54,541 bases of DNA from CAYWNA01 sp964459305 (GCA_964459305.1 CAYWNA010000068.1:1-54541), one strand, 5' to 3'; counted from the stretch's first letter, positions 18,301 through 26,732 are shown. A program made the numbers and translations. The notes: generated by a model not told the origin, from the letters alone.

Positions 18301-18597
18301 TCATAACCGCCCCGCAGCCCAAAACGCCAGTGCGATCGTCCAAACAAGGCACACGGATATAACATCAATAAGCACAACGCCAACGTAGGCATTTTCGGTC
18401 CATCGCCATTGCGGCGGGCCAAAACGGACCAACATGATTGCGATGAACGGCAGCAACCCAAAGAGCAGTGCGGGAAACGCAATCCACCATTCGCCCGGTG
18501 TACTACAAAGTCTGCCCAGCACCGGCAGGATCAAAGCGATCGCAAAGGCGTGCACCGTTATCAAAATCAACGGTTCATGATTTTCGTGGCCCGGCAT
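18301..18597 (-). CDS. Small polytopic membrane protein
   Basis: 98 residues from ATG 18597. Three or more hydrophobic segments (LILITVHAFAIALILPVLG, IAFPALLFGLLPFIAIMLV, VGVVLIDVISVCLVWTIALAFW). No family recognised. The box GCCCAAC lies 8 bp above the start codon, which decides the start in favour of MPGHEN rather than the longer frame at 18624. Confidence 0.55.
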   Translation of the reverse strand: MPGHENHEPLILITVHAFAIALILPVLGRLCSTPGEWWIAFPALLFGLLPFIAIMLVRFGPPQWRWTENAYVGVVLIDVISVCLVWTIALAFWAAGRL

Positions 18598-18673
18598 CGA
18601 ATTCGCCCAACGGTTCTGTTCCAAGTGACTCTATCGCCCCAATGCCGGATCGGCCGTCCGGTAAATGCACTCG

Positions 18674-19009
18674 TCAAGTCGCGATATTCTCCAACAAGGA
18701 TGTGCTTTCGGCTACCCAGTCTGGCCAATCGCGTGAAAACTCTTCCTTGAGGAATTGTAGCCGGTCGATAACCTCCTCGTCTTTGTCGCAAGAAGGGTAC
18801 GATTGGTAGCTGTCAATGGCGGCGTGAAATTCGGACACAAAGGAGACCATTGGGCTACTTGCGTCGAGCATCGCACGCACGAAATCGTGAAAGAGAAAAC
18901 GCACTCTCCGGCAGACGACTGTCCCCGAATGATCGACATCATCCACGTGGATGTGGTACACCGCGGACGGTGACCTTGTTCGGATCGGCATGAATGGGAT
19001 TCGAATCAT
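18674..19009 (-). CDS. Hypothetical cytosolic protein
   Basis: 111 residues from ATG 19009; the box GCTCAAC at 19018-19024 just above it excludes the longer frame to 19075. VYHIHVDDVDHSGTVVCRRVRFLFHDFVRAML followed by acidic helices. No domain recognised. Gene and box spacing match the neighbouring cassettes. Confidence 0.5.
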   Translation of the reverse strand: MIRIPFMPIRTRSPSAVYHIHVDDVDHSGTVVCRRVRFLFHDFVRAMLDASSPMVSFVSEFHAAIDSYQSYPSCDKDEEVIDRLQFLKEEFSRDWPDWVAESTSLLENIAT

Positions 19010-19118
19010 CTGACGCGGCTCAACAAAATGATGCCTCCAATGATTGGGCCGCCGCCGTTGATATGCTATGTGCAATCGTGCTGCCGGTCGTTCCGGCTCA
19101 CGACACGGCTGTCACGTG

Positions 19119-19784
19119 TCATACGGCAGTTGTGTGGGGACCACGTTTGAACCAACGTGACCACCATGAAGATCGAGTGAATCGCTGCATTACGAGATTC
19201 TCGGCCTCGAAGTAGTCGACCGGGGCACCAAGATACCGTTTCGCAAGCGTAAAGACAAACTCCTCACCAAACGCTGCCTCGTCGTATTCCTGTTCGGTTT
19301 CTGGATCGTAAAAGAAACGCTCCCCGTTTCGAATCGTTGACTGCTGAAATAAAGGGATCTCGTCAGGAAGCGGCTCGCCTTCGTCGGCCAGCAGACCGGA
19401 GCCCGCGGCTCCGCTGCGAAGACGTTTGAATTGCCCGTTTTCGTAGTACGAGTAACCAAACATATTGACCACGCTGTGGAGTTGGATGCAGAGAATCTTC
19501 GCACGCGGGAAAGCCTGAAGGAGTCGTCGGGCCGCTTTCGTCTGCGGCTCCATGTACTCGTCGATTGACGGCATGCCGATGATCGCGGCGCCGTCATAGC
19601 CACCGATCACGAGCGTGCGTGGGTAGATGCCTTCGTCAAGCGAGGTGAGAGGGCCGGCGACGTCGTACGGAAGATGGAGCGTCTCGATGATGTCGAGAGC
19701 GAGTCTGGGACGGTGCTCTGGGAACGTGCCGAGATACCCGTCGTCTCGCTCATTGATAAAGATGCATTCAGCTTTCCAGCCCAT
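19119..19784 (-). CDS. Hypothetical protein (unknown conserved type)
   Basis: 221 residues from ATG 19784, with AGGAG upstream. It opens MGWKAECIFINERDDGYLG and contains LVIGGYDGAAIIGMPSIDEYM, RAKILCIQLHSVVNMFGYSY and SGLLADEGEPLPDEI, a layout of an alpha/beta cytosolic protein that I have seen as a hypothetical family but cannot name. The C-terminus is basic and Trp-rich (SSWWSRWFKRG). A box GCCCAAC at 19857 lies upstream. Confidence 0.5.
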   Translation of the reverse strand: MGWKAECIFINERDDGYLGTFPEHRPRLALDIIETLHLPYDVAGPLTSLDEGIYPRTLVIGGYDGAAIIGMPSIDEYMEPQTKAARRLLQAFPRAKILCIQLHSVVNMFGYSYYENGQFKRLRSGAAGSGLLADEGEPLPDEIPLFQQSTIRNGERFFYDPETEQEYDEAAFGEEFVFTLAKRYLGAPVDYFEAENLVMQRFTRSSWWSRWFKRGPHTTAV

Positions 19785-19936
19785 TGTACGTTCTCTCCTG
19801 CCGCCAAGGTTCACCGGATTGCGGTCGACCAGCGAACTCGAATTCTGACTCCGCGCCCAACCACCGGCCAATCGACGCTTTACCGTTTGCCCAGTGTGCC
19901 TCATCACGGAAGGCTGCACGAAGATCCGCGGAGGAT

Positions 19937-20665
19937 TCAGGTGGCATTGGGGACTCCTGGCGGAATCAGGCCTTTGATATCTTGAATAGTTGGGTCTGCA
20001 CCATGGGCCAAGAGGTTCTCGATGATTCTTGGAATTGTCGCCAGATGTAGTGCCGTAATACCGCCCTCATTCTGCACATTTGGCTGGGCTCCGCGATCCA
20101 ACAATAGCGTCGTTACGGCAATCTGATCATGGCCCACCGCCTCCATGAGAGGCGTTGAACCGTAAGCATCTGTGATATTCGCTTGCATTGGAGAACCATC
20201 GAGGATCTGTGCAACTCGATCCACTCGTCCAATCATGGATGCTATGAAAATGTCGATGTCCTTTTCGTCGTAGAAATCCGCGAGGAAACGAACGTCATCA
20301 ATTCGACCATGGTCAAGCGCGATGTGAATCGGCATACGACCATCACTATTCCGCAATGTAACCTCTGCGCCGGCATTAATGAGTCGTGCCATGAGATCGC
20401 GACTTAGATAGTTGACCGCGAAATGAAGCGGAGTCCAGCCATCCGACGCCACAGCGTTGATGTTCGCACCGTTGTTGATCAGGAAATCGATCATTGCATC
20501 GAGATCGCCGCCCTCTTGCGGGTAATCATGACGGGTGGCAAGAAGAATCGGGGTCATACCGAACTCATCGGTGGCATTAACATCCGCACCTGCCCGGATC
20601 AGCGACCTTGCCGCGTCAACGTTGTGATCATTTGCGGCGTCACACAACATTACGTCGATGGCCAT
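19937..20665 (-). CDS. Ankyrin-repeat protein
   Basis: 242 residues made of about six ankyrin repeats: ARSLIRAGADVNATDEFG, DFLINNGANINAVASDGWTP, ARLINAGAEVTLRNSDGRMP, a divergent repeat, YGSTPLMEAVGH, LLLDRGAQPNVQNEGGITAL and LLAHGADPTIQD. No signal peptide. A protein-binding scaffold; ankyrin proteins also serve as antitoxin or immunity proteins in polymorphic toxin loci, but here that is inference. A sigma70-like promoter lies 45 bp upstream (20711-20739). Confidence 0.85.
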   Translation of the reverse strand: MAIDVMLCDAANDHNVDAARSLIRAGADVNATDEFGMTPILLATRHDYPQEGGDLDAMIDFLINNGANINAVASDGWTPLHFAVNYLSRDLMARLINAGAEVTLRNSDGRMPIHIALDHGRIDDVRFLADFYDEKDIDIFIASMIGRVDRVAQILDGSPMQANITDAYGSTPLMEAVGHDQIAVTTLLLDRGAQPNVQNEGGITALHLATIPRIIENLLAHGADPTIQDIKGLIPPGVPNAT

Positions 20666-20710
20666 CTTGCGATATCCGAGTTCCTCTTACACAAAAAGTT
20701 TTCAAGGAAG

Positions 20711-20739
20711 GCAGTATACCAACTGTAACTCGGATCGAC
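20711..20739 (-). promoter_or_regulatory. Sigma70-like promoter, duplicated in the array (copy 1)
   Basis: Reading the minus strand: -35 TTGTCG, 17-nt spacer, -10 TATACT. The 39-bp segment 20702-20740 recurs at 26687-26725 with three differences, none in the two hexamers. It lies upstream of the ankyrin gene. Confidence 0.6.
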
Positions 20740-20806
20740 AAAAAGGCTTGAGGGCCGCGAGTGTGTGGCAGCGCCAAGGCTGGTGGTCGGGCGATGCGCT
20801 AAGCCA

Positions 20807-20910
20807 TCAGCCCCCTGGGCGATTGGCCAGTTCATGAAACTCGGCACAGGACGCGTTCGCGTCGGTCGCTTCAACCCATAATGTGGCCACGCGGGCGACC
20901 AACTTCAAGA
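20807..20910 (-). pseudogene. C-terminal remnant of a third copy of the 16243/16974 family
   Basis: The reading VARVATLWVEATDANASCAEFHELANR matches the last ~30 residues of the genes at 16243 and 16974 (DVARLATVWVENTNADASWAEFYEVVNR). Upstream sequence is unrelated, so only the 3' end survives, directly downstream of a possible attC (20925-21059). Confidence 0.7.
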
Positions 20911-20924
20911 GCTTGGTGTCAGTG

Positions 20925-21059
20925 CAGCAACGGCTGCGAGAATCTCCGCATCGTGTTCCGTTTAATGAGTTTTTCCATCGTGTTGTAAGCGGGGGTGCAA
21001 ACGTCGGGCCAATGCCAGTCACCGTCTCGACCTGCCGGAATCCTTGGGGAACGTTAGGC
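20925..21059 (-). repeat. Possible long attC site
   Basis: Boxes CAGCAAC (20925-20931) and GTTAGGC (21053-21059), the latter the canonical attC core. The sequences just inside them (gagaatctccgc and the complement of gccggaatcctt) are imperfectly complementary. It lies downstream of the 21087 gene. Confidence 0.4.
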
Positions 21060-21086
21060 CAATCCGGGGCGCGAACCGGTCGACGG

Positions 21087-21932
21087 CTACTTGGCCGAGT
21101 TGCCACTGAGTTTGGCGCGGTTCTCACGGTTGGGTTCGCATATAGATCCGTACGAGTCTTCCCCTTTATGAAATCGACATATGCCGGTCTCCAGTCCGCT
21201 TGCCCTGTCGATAATGCGATGCGCTATTGTGTATCCATATTCATAGGGCATCTCCCCGGAGAATAGCAGCCCTTCGTAGAGCAAGACCGTCTTGGTACCC
21301 TTGCCGGCGTTCTTCTTGAGCAGGTTCCTTGCGAGGGAGCGTGTTGCATGCCGTTCCGCCCATTGTTTCCCGAGCTCAATGATCTCCCCCAGAGACTCGT
21401 CGGCGGGATCGTCAACGGAATCTGCGTCTTGCTTCTTGCCCGATTCAACGCGGCTGTCGAAAGGATCAAAGTCCCAGCTTGAAATCGGATCTACCAGTTC
21501 ATGTGATCGACACATCCATTCGATCGAGTCCGCAAGATTGGCGCCAGCGATCAACACATGATCGCTGTCGTGTGACAACACAAACAGCCTCTGCGGTCGA
21601 CTCGGGTGGAAAACCAATTCGTCACCATTCAGTGTGTCGCCGATAATCACGCATTCCGATGCACGTGCTTTCGGCAAGGCGTCGATATCATCATCCCAGA
21701 ACCAGTGCCTGTTGATTCGCTGACGCCATGCACTCAGTTCGGCAGAAATTCTCCAAGGCGGATAGATTCGGATGAACGATTCCGCCAGAAGACCCTCGCC
21801 GAACCGCGTGATAAACTGACGGTAGCCATCCGGCATTGAGAACCAGAAGTGCGATTCGAGCTGCTCGAGATCGGCCTCAGAAACCAGCACAAGTGGTCGG
21901 TCACCATTGATCGTTATGTCGTCGAAATTCAT
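21087..21932 (-). CDS. SUKH (SMI1/KNR4)-like protein
   Basis: 281 residues from ATG 21932 (GGAG upstream). PLVLVSEADLEQLESHFWFSMPDGYRQFITRFGEGLL is the classical SMI1/KNR4 N-terminal pattern, followed by FHPSRPQRLFVLSHDSDHVLIAGANLADSIEWM. The C-terminal third has IIELGKQWAERHATRSL and a YGYTIAHRIIDRA segment, possibly a second small domain. Cytosolic. SUKH proteins commonly neutralise nuclease or deaminase toxins; no toxin is encoded here. Confidence 0.75.
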   Translation of the reverse strand: MNFDDITINGDRPLVLVSEADLEQLESHFWFSMPDGYRQFITRFGEGLLAESFIRIYPPWRISAELSAWRQRINRHWFWDDDIDALPKARASECVIIGDTLNGDELVFHPSRPQRLFVLSHDSDHVLIAGANLADSIEWMCRSHELVDPISSWDFDPFDSRVESGKKQDADSVDDPADESLGEIIELGKQWAERHATRSLARNLLKKNAGKGTKTVLLYEGLLFSGEMPYEYGYTIAHRIIDRASGLETGICRFHKGEDSYGSICEPNRENRAKLSGNSAK

Positions 21933-21997
21933 AATCGCTCCGGCAAGTGAGTGGTTGTCGAGTAGCTTGACATTGTTGTCACATCGGGCGCCAGTGG

Positions 21998-22405
21998 TCA
22001 ACAAAGCGTCATTTGCTTCACAAGATTGTGTCGCCTAGCCGGTCCGAGAGAATCAGCACTCTCCGCACCCAGCGAGATGCAAGAATGGTCGAACGGATTT
22101 GCTGGCCAATGTGAGAGGTTCGCCGCGTACTCGGGATGGTTCTTCGTCTGGTGGTTGCCCGGCCGAGTGAGATCGCTTTTGGCGCCCGGAGATTTGGCGC
22201 AAAGATCCTCAATGAACGCGACCCACTCGACAATCGAGGGTGACAGCCGCCGGCCGTCAAGCTGGGCCTCGATCTCAGGTACCCGGTCGGGGACTCGACC
22301 GACGTCGGGCAGTTTCACCGAGCAGACTTTCGACGCGAATCGGCGAATCAGTCGCCAACGTCCAAGCCAATCGTCGGGAATGCTCTGAAACACGGGTAGG
22401 TACAT
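21998..22405 (-). CDS. Hypothetical protein, probably truncated or frameshifted at the C-terminus
   Basis: 135 residues from ATG 22405 (GGGAG upstream, attC-like box GCCGAAC at 22432-22438). The first ~70 residues (LPVFQSIPDDWLGRWRLIRRF, RRLSPSIVEWVAFIEDL) look like an ordered small domain. After residue ~75 the composition becomes irregular, and a parallel frame reads ILASRWVRRVLILSDRLGD, suggesting a frameshift. No family recognised. Confidence 0.45.
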   Translation of the reverse strand: MYLPVFQSIPDDWLGRWRLIRRFASKVCSVKLPDVGRVPDRVPEIEAQLDGRRLSPSIVEWVAFIEDLCAKSPGAKSDLTRPGNHQTKNHPEYAANLSHWPANPFDHSCISLGAESADSLGPARRHNLVKQMTLC

Positions 22406-22489
22406 AAGATCTCCCAGGGAAGGCCGAGATCGCCGAACGGCCAGCATCAGGCGGCTGGGACGGGAAGACGCAACCACTGGCAACCGACC

Positions 22490-23320
22490 TTACCCCCGCT
22501 CGCCCGCATCCTTCGGTTCTGCCCGCGTTCCTTGTATCAGCTCAGCACGCACTCCTGACAGATTCAAGAAGGTCATCCAGTGCTCCTGTTCGATGATCAC
22601 CGCACTTTGGTGCGAACCGTCGGGGAAATCGATTCGCCATGCGTGATTCGCAACGCCAATTGCTCCCACTTCGCGAACAACTGCGTTCACGAATGCATCG
22701 GGCGATTCAAAGCCGTGAAGCCACGTATCGATCACGTACTTGGTGGGATATTGCCGAAGCCATTCGCGGACGGCAGTCCTGAGTGAATCAGACCACGAAA
22801 CGAGTTCCGTGAGTCGAAGTGTGTTCCAGCGGTCACCTGGGAATTCGGCCCTTGCCATGGCCACTGGACTGTCTTGGGAGGCGGAGCAGGCAATCCGGAG
22901 TCCACCGCAACTCTTGTCGTAAGCAAGCCGAAAATCGAGGTGCATCGCGTCAGCGATGACACGAGAACCGGTCTTCAACAGATCGAGATTGAATGGAGTC
23001 GCCTCGAAACAAAAAATACCATCGAAGTCGAAACCATGGCAAATCGCATGGAAGCGATGACCGGAAAAGCCGACGATTGGTATTTCGATGTAGATTGTGC
23101 GCCCGAAAAGAGTTTTGTGGCCACGGTAAATAACCTCAGGAGTTCCGAGGTCGATCATGTCTTGAAGCGATTTCGCCACCCACTCGTCGCCACGCTCCCA
23201 GTCGACCTTGGCGTCTGGAAACCGATCGAGCATCTGACGTTCCACTTCCGCCGTGCTGCAGGTCAGCCCCTCGTTATCGCAAGGAAAGAACTGCGACCAC
23301 ATTGGAAGTGCGAGTGTCAT
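22490..23320 (-). CDS. Hypothetical cytosolic protein
   Basis: 276 residues. Segments such as PEVIYRGHKTLFGRTIYIEIPIVGFSGHRFHAICHGFDFDG and AWRIDFPDGSHQSAVIIEQEHWMTFLNL suggest an alpha/beta protein; I cannot assign a family. No signal peptide. It is followed by a possible attC near 22432 and preceded by the attC twin at 23321-23429. Confidence 0.5.
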   Translation of the reverse strand: MTLALPMWSQFFPCDNEGLTCSTAEVERQMLDRFPDAKVDWERGDEWVAKSLQDMIDLGTPEVIYRGHKTLFGRTIYIEIPIVGFSGHRFHAICHGFDFDGIFCFEATPFNLDLLKTGSRVIADAMHLDFRLAYDKSCGGLRIACSASQDSPVAMARAEFPGDRWNTLRLTELVSWSDSLRTAVREWLRQYPTKYVIDTWLHGFESPDAFVNAVVREVGAIGVANHAWRIDFPDGSHQSAVIIEQEHWMTFLNLSGVRAELIQGTRAEPKDAGERG

Positions 23321-23429
23321 GGTTCAATTTGCGGACAGACCGAGCTGACCAAGTCGCCGGAGTCAGCTCTCCATTCAATTCTCACCAGATCGGCGACCCT
23401 GGTCCAGCGACTTCGGCTTGTTGTTCAAT
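23321..23429 (-). repeat. attC site, near-identical twin of the one at 32512
   Basis: The core from gagctgacc (23342) to ggtccagcga (23410) aligns with 32531-32600 over ~70 bp with few differences. Arms pair through gtcgccg / cggcgac. The box GTTCAAT overlaps the stop of the 23425 gene; the other box is degenerate. Confidence 0.6.
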
Positions 23430-23889
23430 CGTCGTCCTTGATGGACTCGAATGTCTGGTCGGGACGCTCAGGCCATGCATCGCCGCGTTTCCGGCACGAC
23501 CAGGATCCCCACAGGGATGCCAAGCCATATGGGAACAGGCCAGGCAATTCAACGCCACCGCGTGACAGACGAATCCCGTACACGTCAATCACATTCAGAA
23601 CTTGCCCTGTTCCCACATCTTCGGCCAGTTCTACCATTTGCGCCACGAGTTCCCGCTGCTCTGGTCTTAGGCCGGAAAGGAACTCGTTGAAAATGTCCGC
23701 CAGCGAGTGATCGCGCCACTGGTTTTCTCGGACCCACCGTGCCCGTAAACTCGGATGATTCAACGCGTCGATGAACACTCTATACTCCGCGATTGGATCA
23801 TCGGTTAGGGGCGGTATGGGGTTGACCGGCTGGTCGGAATTCGCCGTGTCGGTTCCGCGACTCCGAATCCCCTTACCAAGATCACTCAT
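23425..23889 (-). CDS. Hypothetical cytosolic protein
   Basis: 154 residues. EYRVFIDALNHPSLRARWVRENQWRDHSLADIFNEFLSGL and REL VAQMVELAEDVGTGQVLNVI are helical; the end is WPERPDQTFESIKDDD. Unrecognised. Start 28 bp below the box GCCGAAC; an identical AAATGCG precedes the start here and at 26528. Confidence 0.5.
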   Translation of the reverse strand: MSDLGKGIRSRGTDTANSDQPVNPIPPLTDDPIAEYRVFIDALNHPSLRARWVRENQWRDHSLADIFNEFLSGLRPEQRELVAQMVELAEDVGTGQVLNVIDVYGIRLSRGGVELPGLFPYGLASLWGSWSCRKRGDAWPERPDQTFESIKDDD

Positions 23890-23916
23890 CGCATTTCTCC
23901 AAAGCTGCGACCTTTC

Positions 23917-24007
23917 GCCGAACGTCTACGATCACGCAGTCGCCCGCAAGTGGTCATCCACTCACGTGCGCGTTGACCGGCGACTCGCGTGCATCGGATG
24001 GTTCATG
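23917..24007 (-). repeat. attC site (best example)
   Basis: 91 bp. Boxes GCCGAAC (23917-23923) and GTTCATG (24001-24007). Arms cgatcacgcagtcgcc (23929-23944) and ggcgactcgcgtgcatcg (23979-23996) pair with two extrahelical bases. The terminal loop contains its own hairpin (gtgg-tcat-ccac). Confidence 0.8.
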
Positions 24008-24018
24008 GTGTTTCTCCG

Positions 24019-24903
24019 CTAAACGATAGTCAACTTGAATGGTCCGGATATATCACACGACCACGCCCAGTGTGTCGGATTGTGAGAATTCTGCACGCGT
24101 AGCGACAAGTGGTACCTGCCCGGACTCCAGCCGCCGCGGATGTTGAACGAATCGAGGCGAATCCGCACTGGTTCGGGCGTCGGGAACGAGCAGTCCGATA
24201 GTGTCTGCACGTGCGTTGAACCGGGCTTGGGTGGCCGGGATGTCCATGGCACAAGATTTGTGCGTTCACGGTTTCGGTTTGCGTGAATCAGCGAAATCCG
24301 AAATGGACCTCGAGCGCCAGATTTGGTGACCACGCGAGAAAAACCCTCAATCTGGATATCAACTGCGAGCGGCGCCCCAGCCTCGATCGTGTCTGCGGTA
24401 GGAGTTACGGTCAGATCGCGAACATAGACCGTGCCGGGAACAGACACGCAGGACCATTCCCCCGGGCCGTCACCGCATTGCCACCCGGAACCGACAAAGC
24501 GCCCGTTTTCGAAGTGGTACAGAAGAAAGTGGTCAACCTCGGCGTTGGAGCCGAGATCAGCTAGACGGCCCCGCGGCTGTACGGCTGATCCGTGAAGAAA
24601 GGGAAATATGAACGCGCTGGCATATCCATGCGAACCGCGGTTGCCCGACCAACAGAGACGGCCCTCCCAACAGTCGGAGTCAATGCCATAGAGCGCGTCG
24701 CCGCCTCTCACTCCCGCTCCACCACCGGCACACCCGTGTCCCGGGAAATCACTGATGCAGTAACAGCCCAACTGCGCCTCGGTTCCAAGTGTGGAGCCGA
24801 GAGACGATCGCAAGAACTCGAAGGTATCGAGCCAATCGGATTCGGACCGATCGCCGGGATACTCAATTATTCGTTGAGTGAGATCCTTGATCGCGTTGAC
24901 CAT
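24019..24903 (-). CDS. Hypothetical protein with a beta-rich C-terminal domain
   Basis: 294 residues. The N-terminal ~60 residues (MVNAIKDLTQRIIEYPGDRS) are helical; the middle is Gly/Cys-rich (GCAGGGAGVRGGDALYGIDSD); the C-terminal ~140 residues look like an immunoglobulin-like sandwich (LTVTPTADTIEAGAPLAVDI, GRYHLSLRVQNSHNP). No signal peptide. Family unknown. The attC-like box CATGAAC lies 8 bp above the start and a well-formed attC follows 10 bp after the stop. Confidence 0.5.
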   Translation of the reverse strand: MVNAIKDLTQRIIEYPGDRSESDWLDTFEFLRSSLGSTLGTEAQLGCYCISDFPGHGCAGGGAGVRGGDALYGIDSDCWEGRLCWSGNRGSHGYASAFIFPFLHGSAVQPRGRLADLGSNAEVDHFLLYHFENGRFVGSGWQCGDGPGEWSCVSVPGTVYVRDLTVTPTADTIEAGAPLAVDIQIEGFSRVVTKSGARGPFRISLIHANRNRERTNLVPWTSRPPKPGSTHVQTLSDCSFPTPEPVRIRLDSFNIRGGWSPGRYHLSLRVQNSHNPTHWAWSCDISGPFKLTIV

Positions 24904-24910
24904 CGCTTCC

Positions 24911-24968
24911 CATGAACGGTTGATCTGACCGGCGACGCTAGCCGTCCGCGTCCAGATCGTGGTTATGC
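24911..24968 (-). repeat. attC site (short form)
   Basis: 58 bp. Boxes CATGAAC (24911-24917) and GTTATGC (24962-24968). Arms share gatctg(g)ac with one extrahelical base, around a small cggc/gccg hairpin. It resembles the ~60-bp attC class. Confidence 0.7.
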
Positions 24969-24980
24969 GTTCTTGGTGTC

Positions 24981-25922
24981 TTACTTTTTCCTCTTCGGCT
25001 TCCTGACGGTCTTCTTCTTGGCCGTGGAAACCTCCTTCTTTGCAACCTTCTTCTTCGCGGATTTTGATTGTGCTTTCTTAGTCTCTTTGAGCCGGCCCTC
25101 GGCTTTTAGCTGCGAGGGACGTTTCTTGCGTACCACTAACTTTTTGTGCTTCTTCCTGGCTACTCTTGAGGTCTTCGGTGCCGAACCCTTGACTTCCTTG
25201 TATCCCTTGCCCGTCTTTTGTCCTATCAACGTCTCGTAGGATTTCTTCGCTTCATTTCTGGTGCCAAACTCTTTGATCCTTTTCTGACCATCCGTTCCAA
25301 TCTTTCCGAACTGGACTGTGTGCGACGAACCCTTCAATTCGATGTTCCAAAACTTCTTTGTTGTGGCGTCCTTGAACTCGAAACAACGCTTGCCTGATTT
25401 CGTTGCGGTTTGCTTCCTGCTCGTACTCGGTTCATACATTGCTTCAGGGATCCGGCGGGCAAACTCAGATTTCCATTCCTCCATATGCATGTGAGGCTTT
25501 GGGTCAAAGGCCATTCTGGACGTGGCAAACTGTCCCTTCGTAAACCGTCTTTCGATCTGGAGTAGGAGTCGAAAGGTGTCGCGTTCCTCGCCCCTGGCTC
25601 GGCAGTCCTGTAGTGTTCGGTAGTGAAGATAGAAAGACTCAGCGCCTCCATACCAAAAGACGAGCAGGGCTGTACCCGCATCACAGCAAGGGTTCATAAT
25701 CAACTGGAGCATCTCCTCGACGCCACAGTCCCAGTTCCACATCTGCGCGAAAAGGTGCAGTTCCTCTGGGTTTGTGGTTGAAGACAAGAACTCCTTTGTC
25801 TCTCGGACTAATACCGCATCAATTGTCGCGTAGTCCATGTCACGAAAGCGCTCGTCGATTTCCAATATGGTAAGATCGGTCAAAGAGAGAATGTACTCTC
25901 GCCTCTTCTTTGAGACAGACAT
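24981..25922 (-). CDS. DUF4274 + WGR domain protein with a lysine-rich tail
   Basis: 313 residues in three parts. Residues ~50-95 (PEELHLFAQMWNWDCGVEE, NPCCDAGTALLVFWYGG) match DUF4274. Residues ~180-245 (KCFEFKDATTKKFWNIEL-like strand pattern, VQFGKIGTDGQ, EFGTRNEAKKSYETLI) form a WGR domain, usually nucleic-acid or PARP-associated. The last ~70 residues are Lys/Ala-rich repeats (KSAKKKVAKKEV) like histone-H1-type tails. DNA or RNA binding is inferred. AAGGA upstream and the box GTTCAAC at 25953 fit the start. Confidence 0.75.
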   Translation of the reverse strand: MSVSKKRREYILSLTDLTILEIDERFRDMDYATIDAVLVRETKEFLSSTTNPEELHLFAQMWNWDCGVEEMLQLIMNPCCDAGTALLVFWYGGAESFYLHYRTLQDCRARGEERDTFRLLLQIERRFTKGQFATSRMAFDPKPHMHMEEWKSEFARRIPEAMYEPSTSRKQTATKSGKRCFEFKDATTKKFWNIELKGSSHTVQFGKIGTDGQKRIKEFGTRNEAKKSYETLIGQKTGKGYKEVKGSAPKTSRVARKKHKKLVVRKKRPSQLKAEGRLKETKKAQSKSAKKKVAKKEVSTAKKKTVRKPKRKK

Positions 25923-25952
25923 TTGAATTCCTTGCTACCGCATAGTCGCTGA

Positions 25953-26059
25953 GTTCAACCGCGTAGCACTGAGGCAACGAAGTTGACCTTCGAACACCTT
26001 CTCCAACCCTGTCAACGTCGATCAATCGGACGAGCGCTACGTCGGCTGCAACGTTTATA
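25953..26059 (-). repeat. attC site
   Basis: Boxes GTTCAAC (25953-25959) and GTTTATA (26053-26059). Arms ccgcgtagcact (25959-25970) and agcgctacgtcgg (26033-26045) pair with one extrahelical base. Confidence 0.62.
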
Positions 26060-26528
26060 GTTCGGCCACGTTTGCGTATCGTTGCGTATACGCGACATGC
26101 CGATCATAGTCTTGCTTCGATATCAGTCCGTCAGTGAACTGCCATCGTAACGCACGTAAGATGTCCTTTTCGTCAAGGTGGACCCAATCCCAAAGCATTT
26201 TCTCAAAATTCAACCATCCGGCCGTCAGCCAAGCAAATCGACGCATTTCTTCGTGCTCGGCATCCGTGATGCCACGCCGATTGAGAGCTTCGCGTACACG
26301 TTGGTAGTAGATGGTCGGGTGCGTCGTGTCGAGTACTTCTTCGCACACGATTGCCCATGTTGACATTCCGCGAAAGTTCACCGTTGCGAAACTTGTGATT
26401 GAATCATCCGAAAAATCGTCGTCGCATCCGGGTGGCTTACGAGCGATTCGATCGACCTTTGCGGTCCATGTATCCATCTTCGAGCGGTTGAATGGATATG
26501 CGATCAGATTGAGCAAACGACGGATCAT
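26055..26528 (-). CDS. Hypothetical cytosolic protein
   Basis: 157 residues. A basic N-terminus (IRRLLNLIAYPFNRSK) is followed by a mainly helical body (YYQRVREALNRRGITDAEHEEMRRFAWLTAGW, DEKDILRALRWQF, SKQDYDRHVAYTQRYANV). Unrecognised. Box GCCGAAC at 26568 is upstream, as is the second promoter copy at 26696-26724, about 170 bp away. Confidence 0.5.
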   Translation of the reverse strand: MIRRLLNLIAYPFNRSKMDTWTAKVDRIARKPPGCDDDFSDDSITSFATVNFRGMSTWAIVCEEVLDTTHPTIYYQRVREALNRRGITDAEHEEMRRFAWLTAGWLNFEKMLWDWVHLDEKDILRALRWQFTDGLISKQDYDRHVAYTQRYANVAEL

Positions 26529-26593
26529 CGCATTTCGTTGGCCGAAACGTACCGTTCACCTGGCCGCGCCGAACGAGGTTGATTTCAGAACCC

Positions 26594-26690
26594 GCGCGGC
26601 CCGCGGCTCCCGTGCAACGGATTGGGACGCCTGGCATGGCGTTTCACTTGTGGGGTGCAAGTCCCCTGTACGAGAACGAAGGTCTTAAGG
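26594..26690 (+). mobile_element. Possible group II intron 5' fragment
   Basis: gtgcaacgg..ggcatggcg..gtggggtgcaagtcccc resembles the start of domain I of bacterial group II introns. Same orientation as the maturase remnant at 14614. No other intron parts are near, so this is a weak call. Confidence 0.3.
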
Positions 26691-26695
26691 AAAGC

Positions 26696-26724
26696 AGTAT
26701 ACCAACTGTGACTCTGATCGACAA
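26696..26724 (-). promoter_or_regulatory. Sigma70-like promoter, duplicated in the array (copy 2)
   Basis: Minus strand: -35 TTGTCG, 17-nt spacer, -10 TATACT; part of the 39-bp segment shared with 20702-20740. Points towards the 26055-26528 gene. Confidence 0.55.
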
Positions 26725-26732
26725 AGTACTAG

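Noticed and set aside
21933..21997. attC-like site upstream of the 21087 SUKH gene
   Set aside because: Only a weak ttgac/gtca pairing and no convincing core box. Not every boundary in the array shows a site I can defend.
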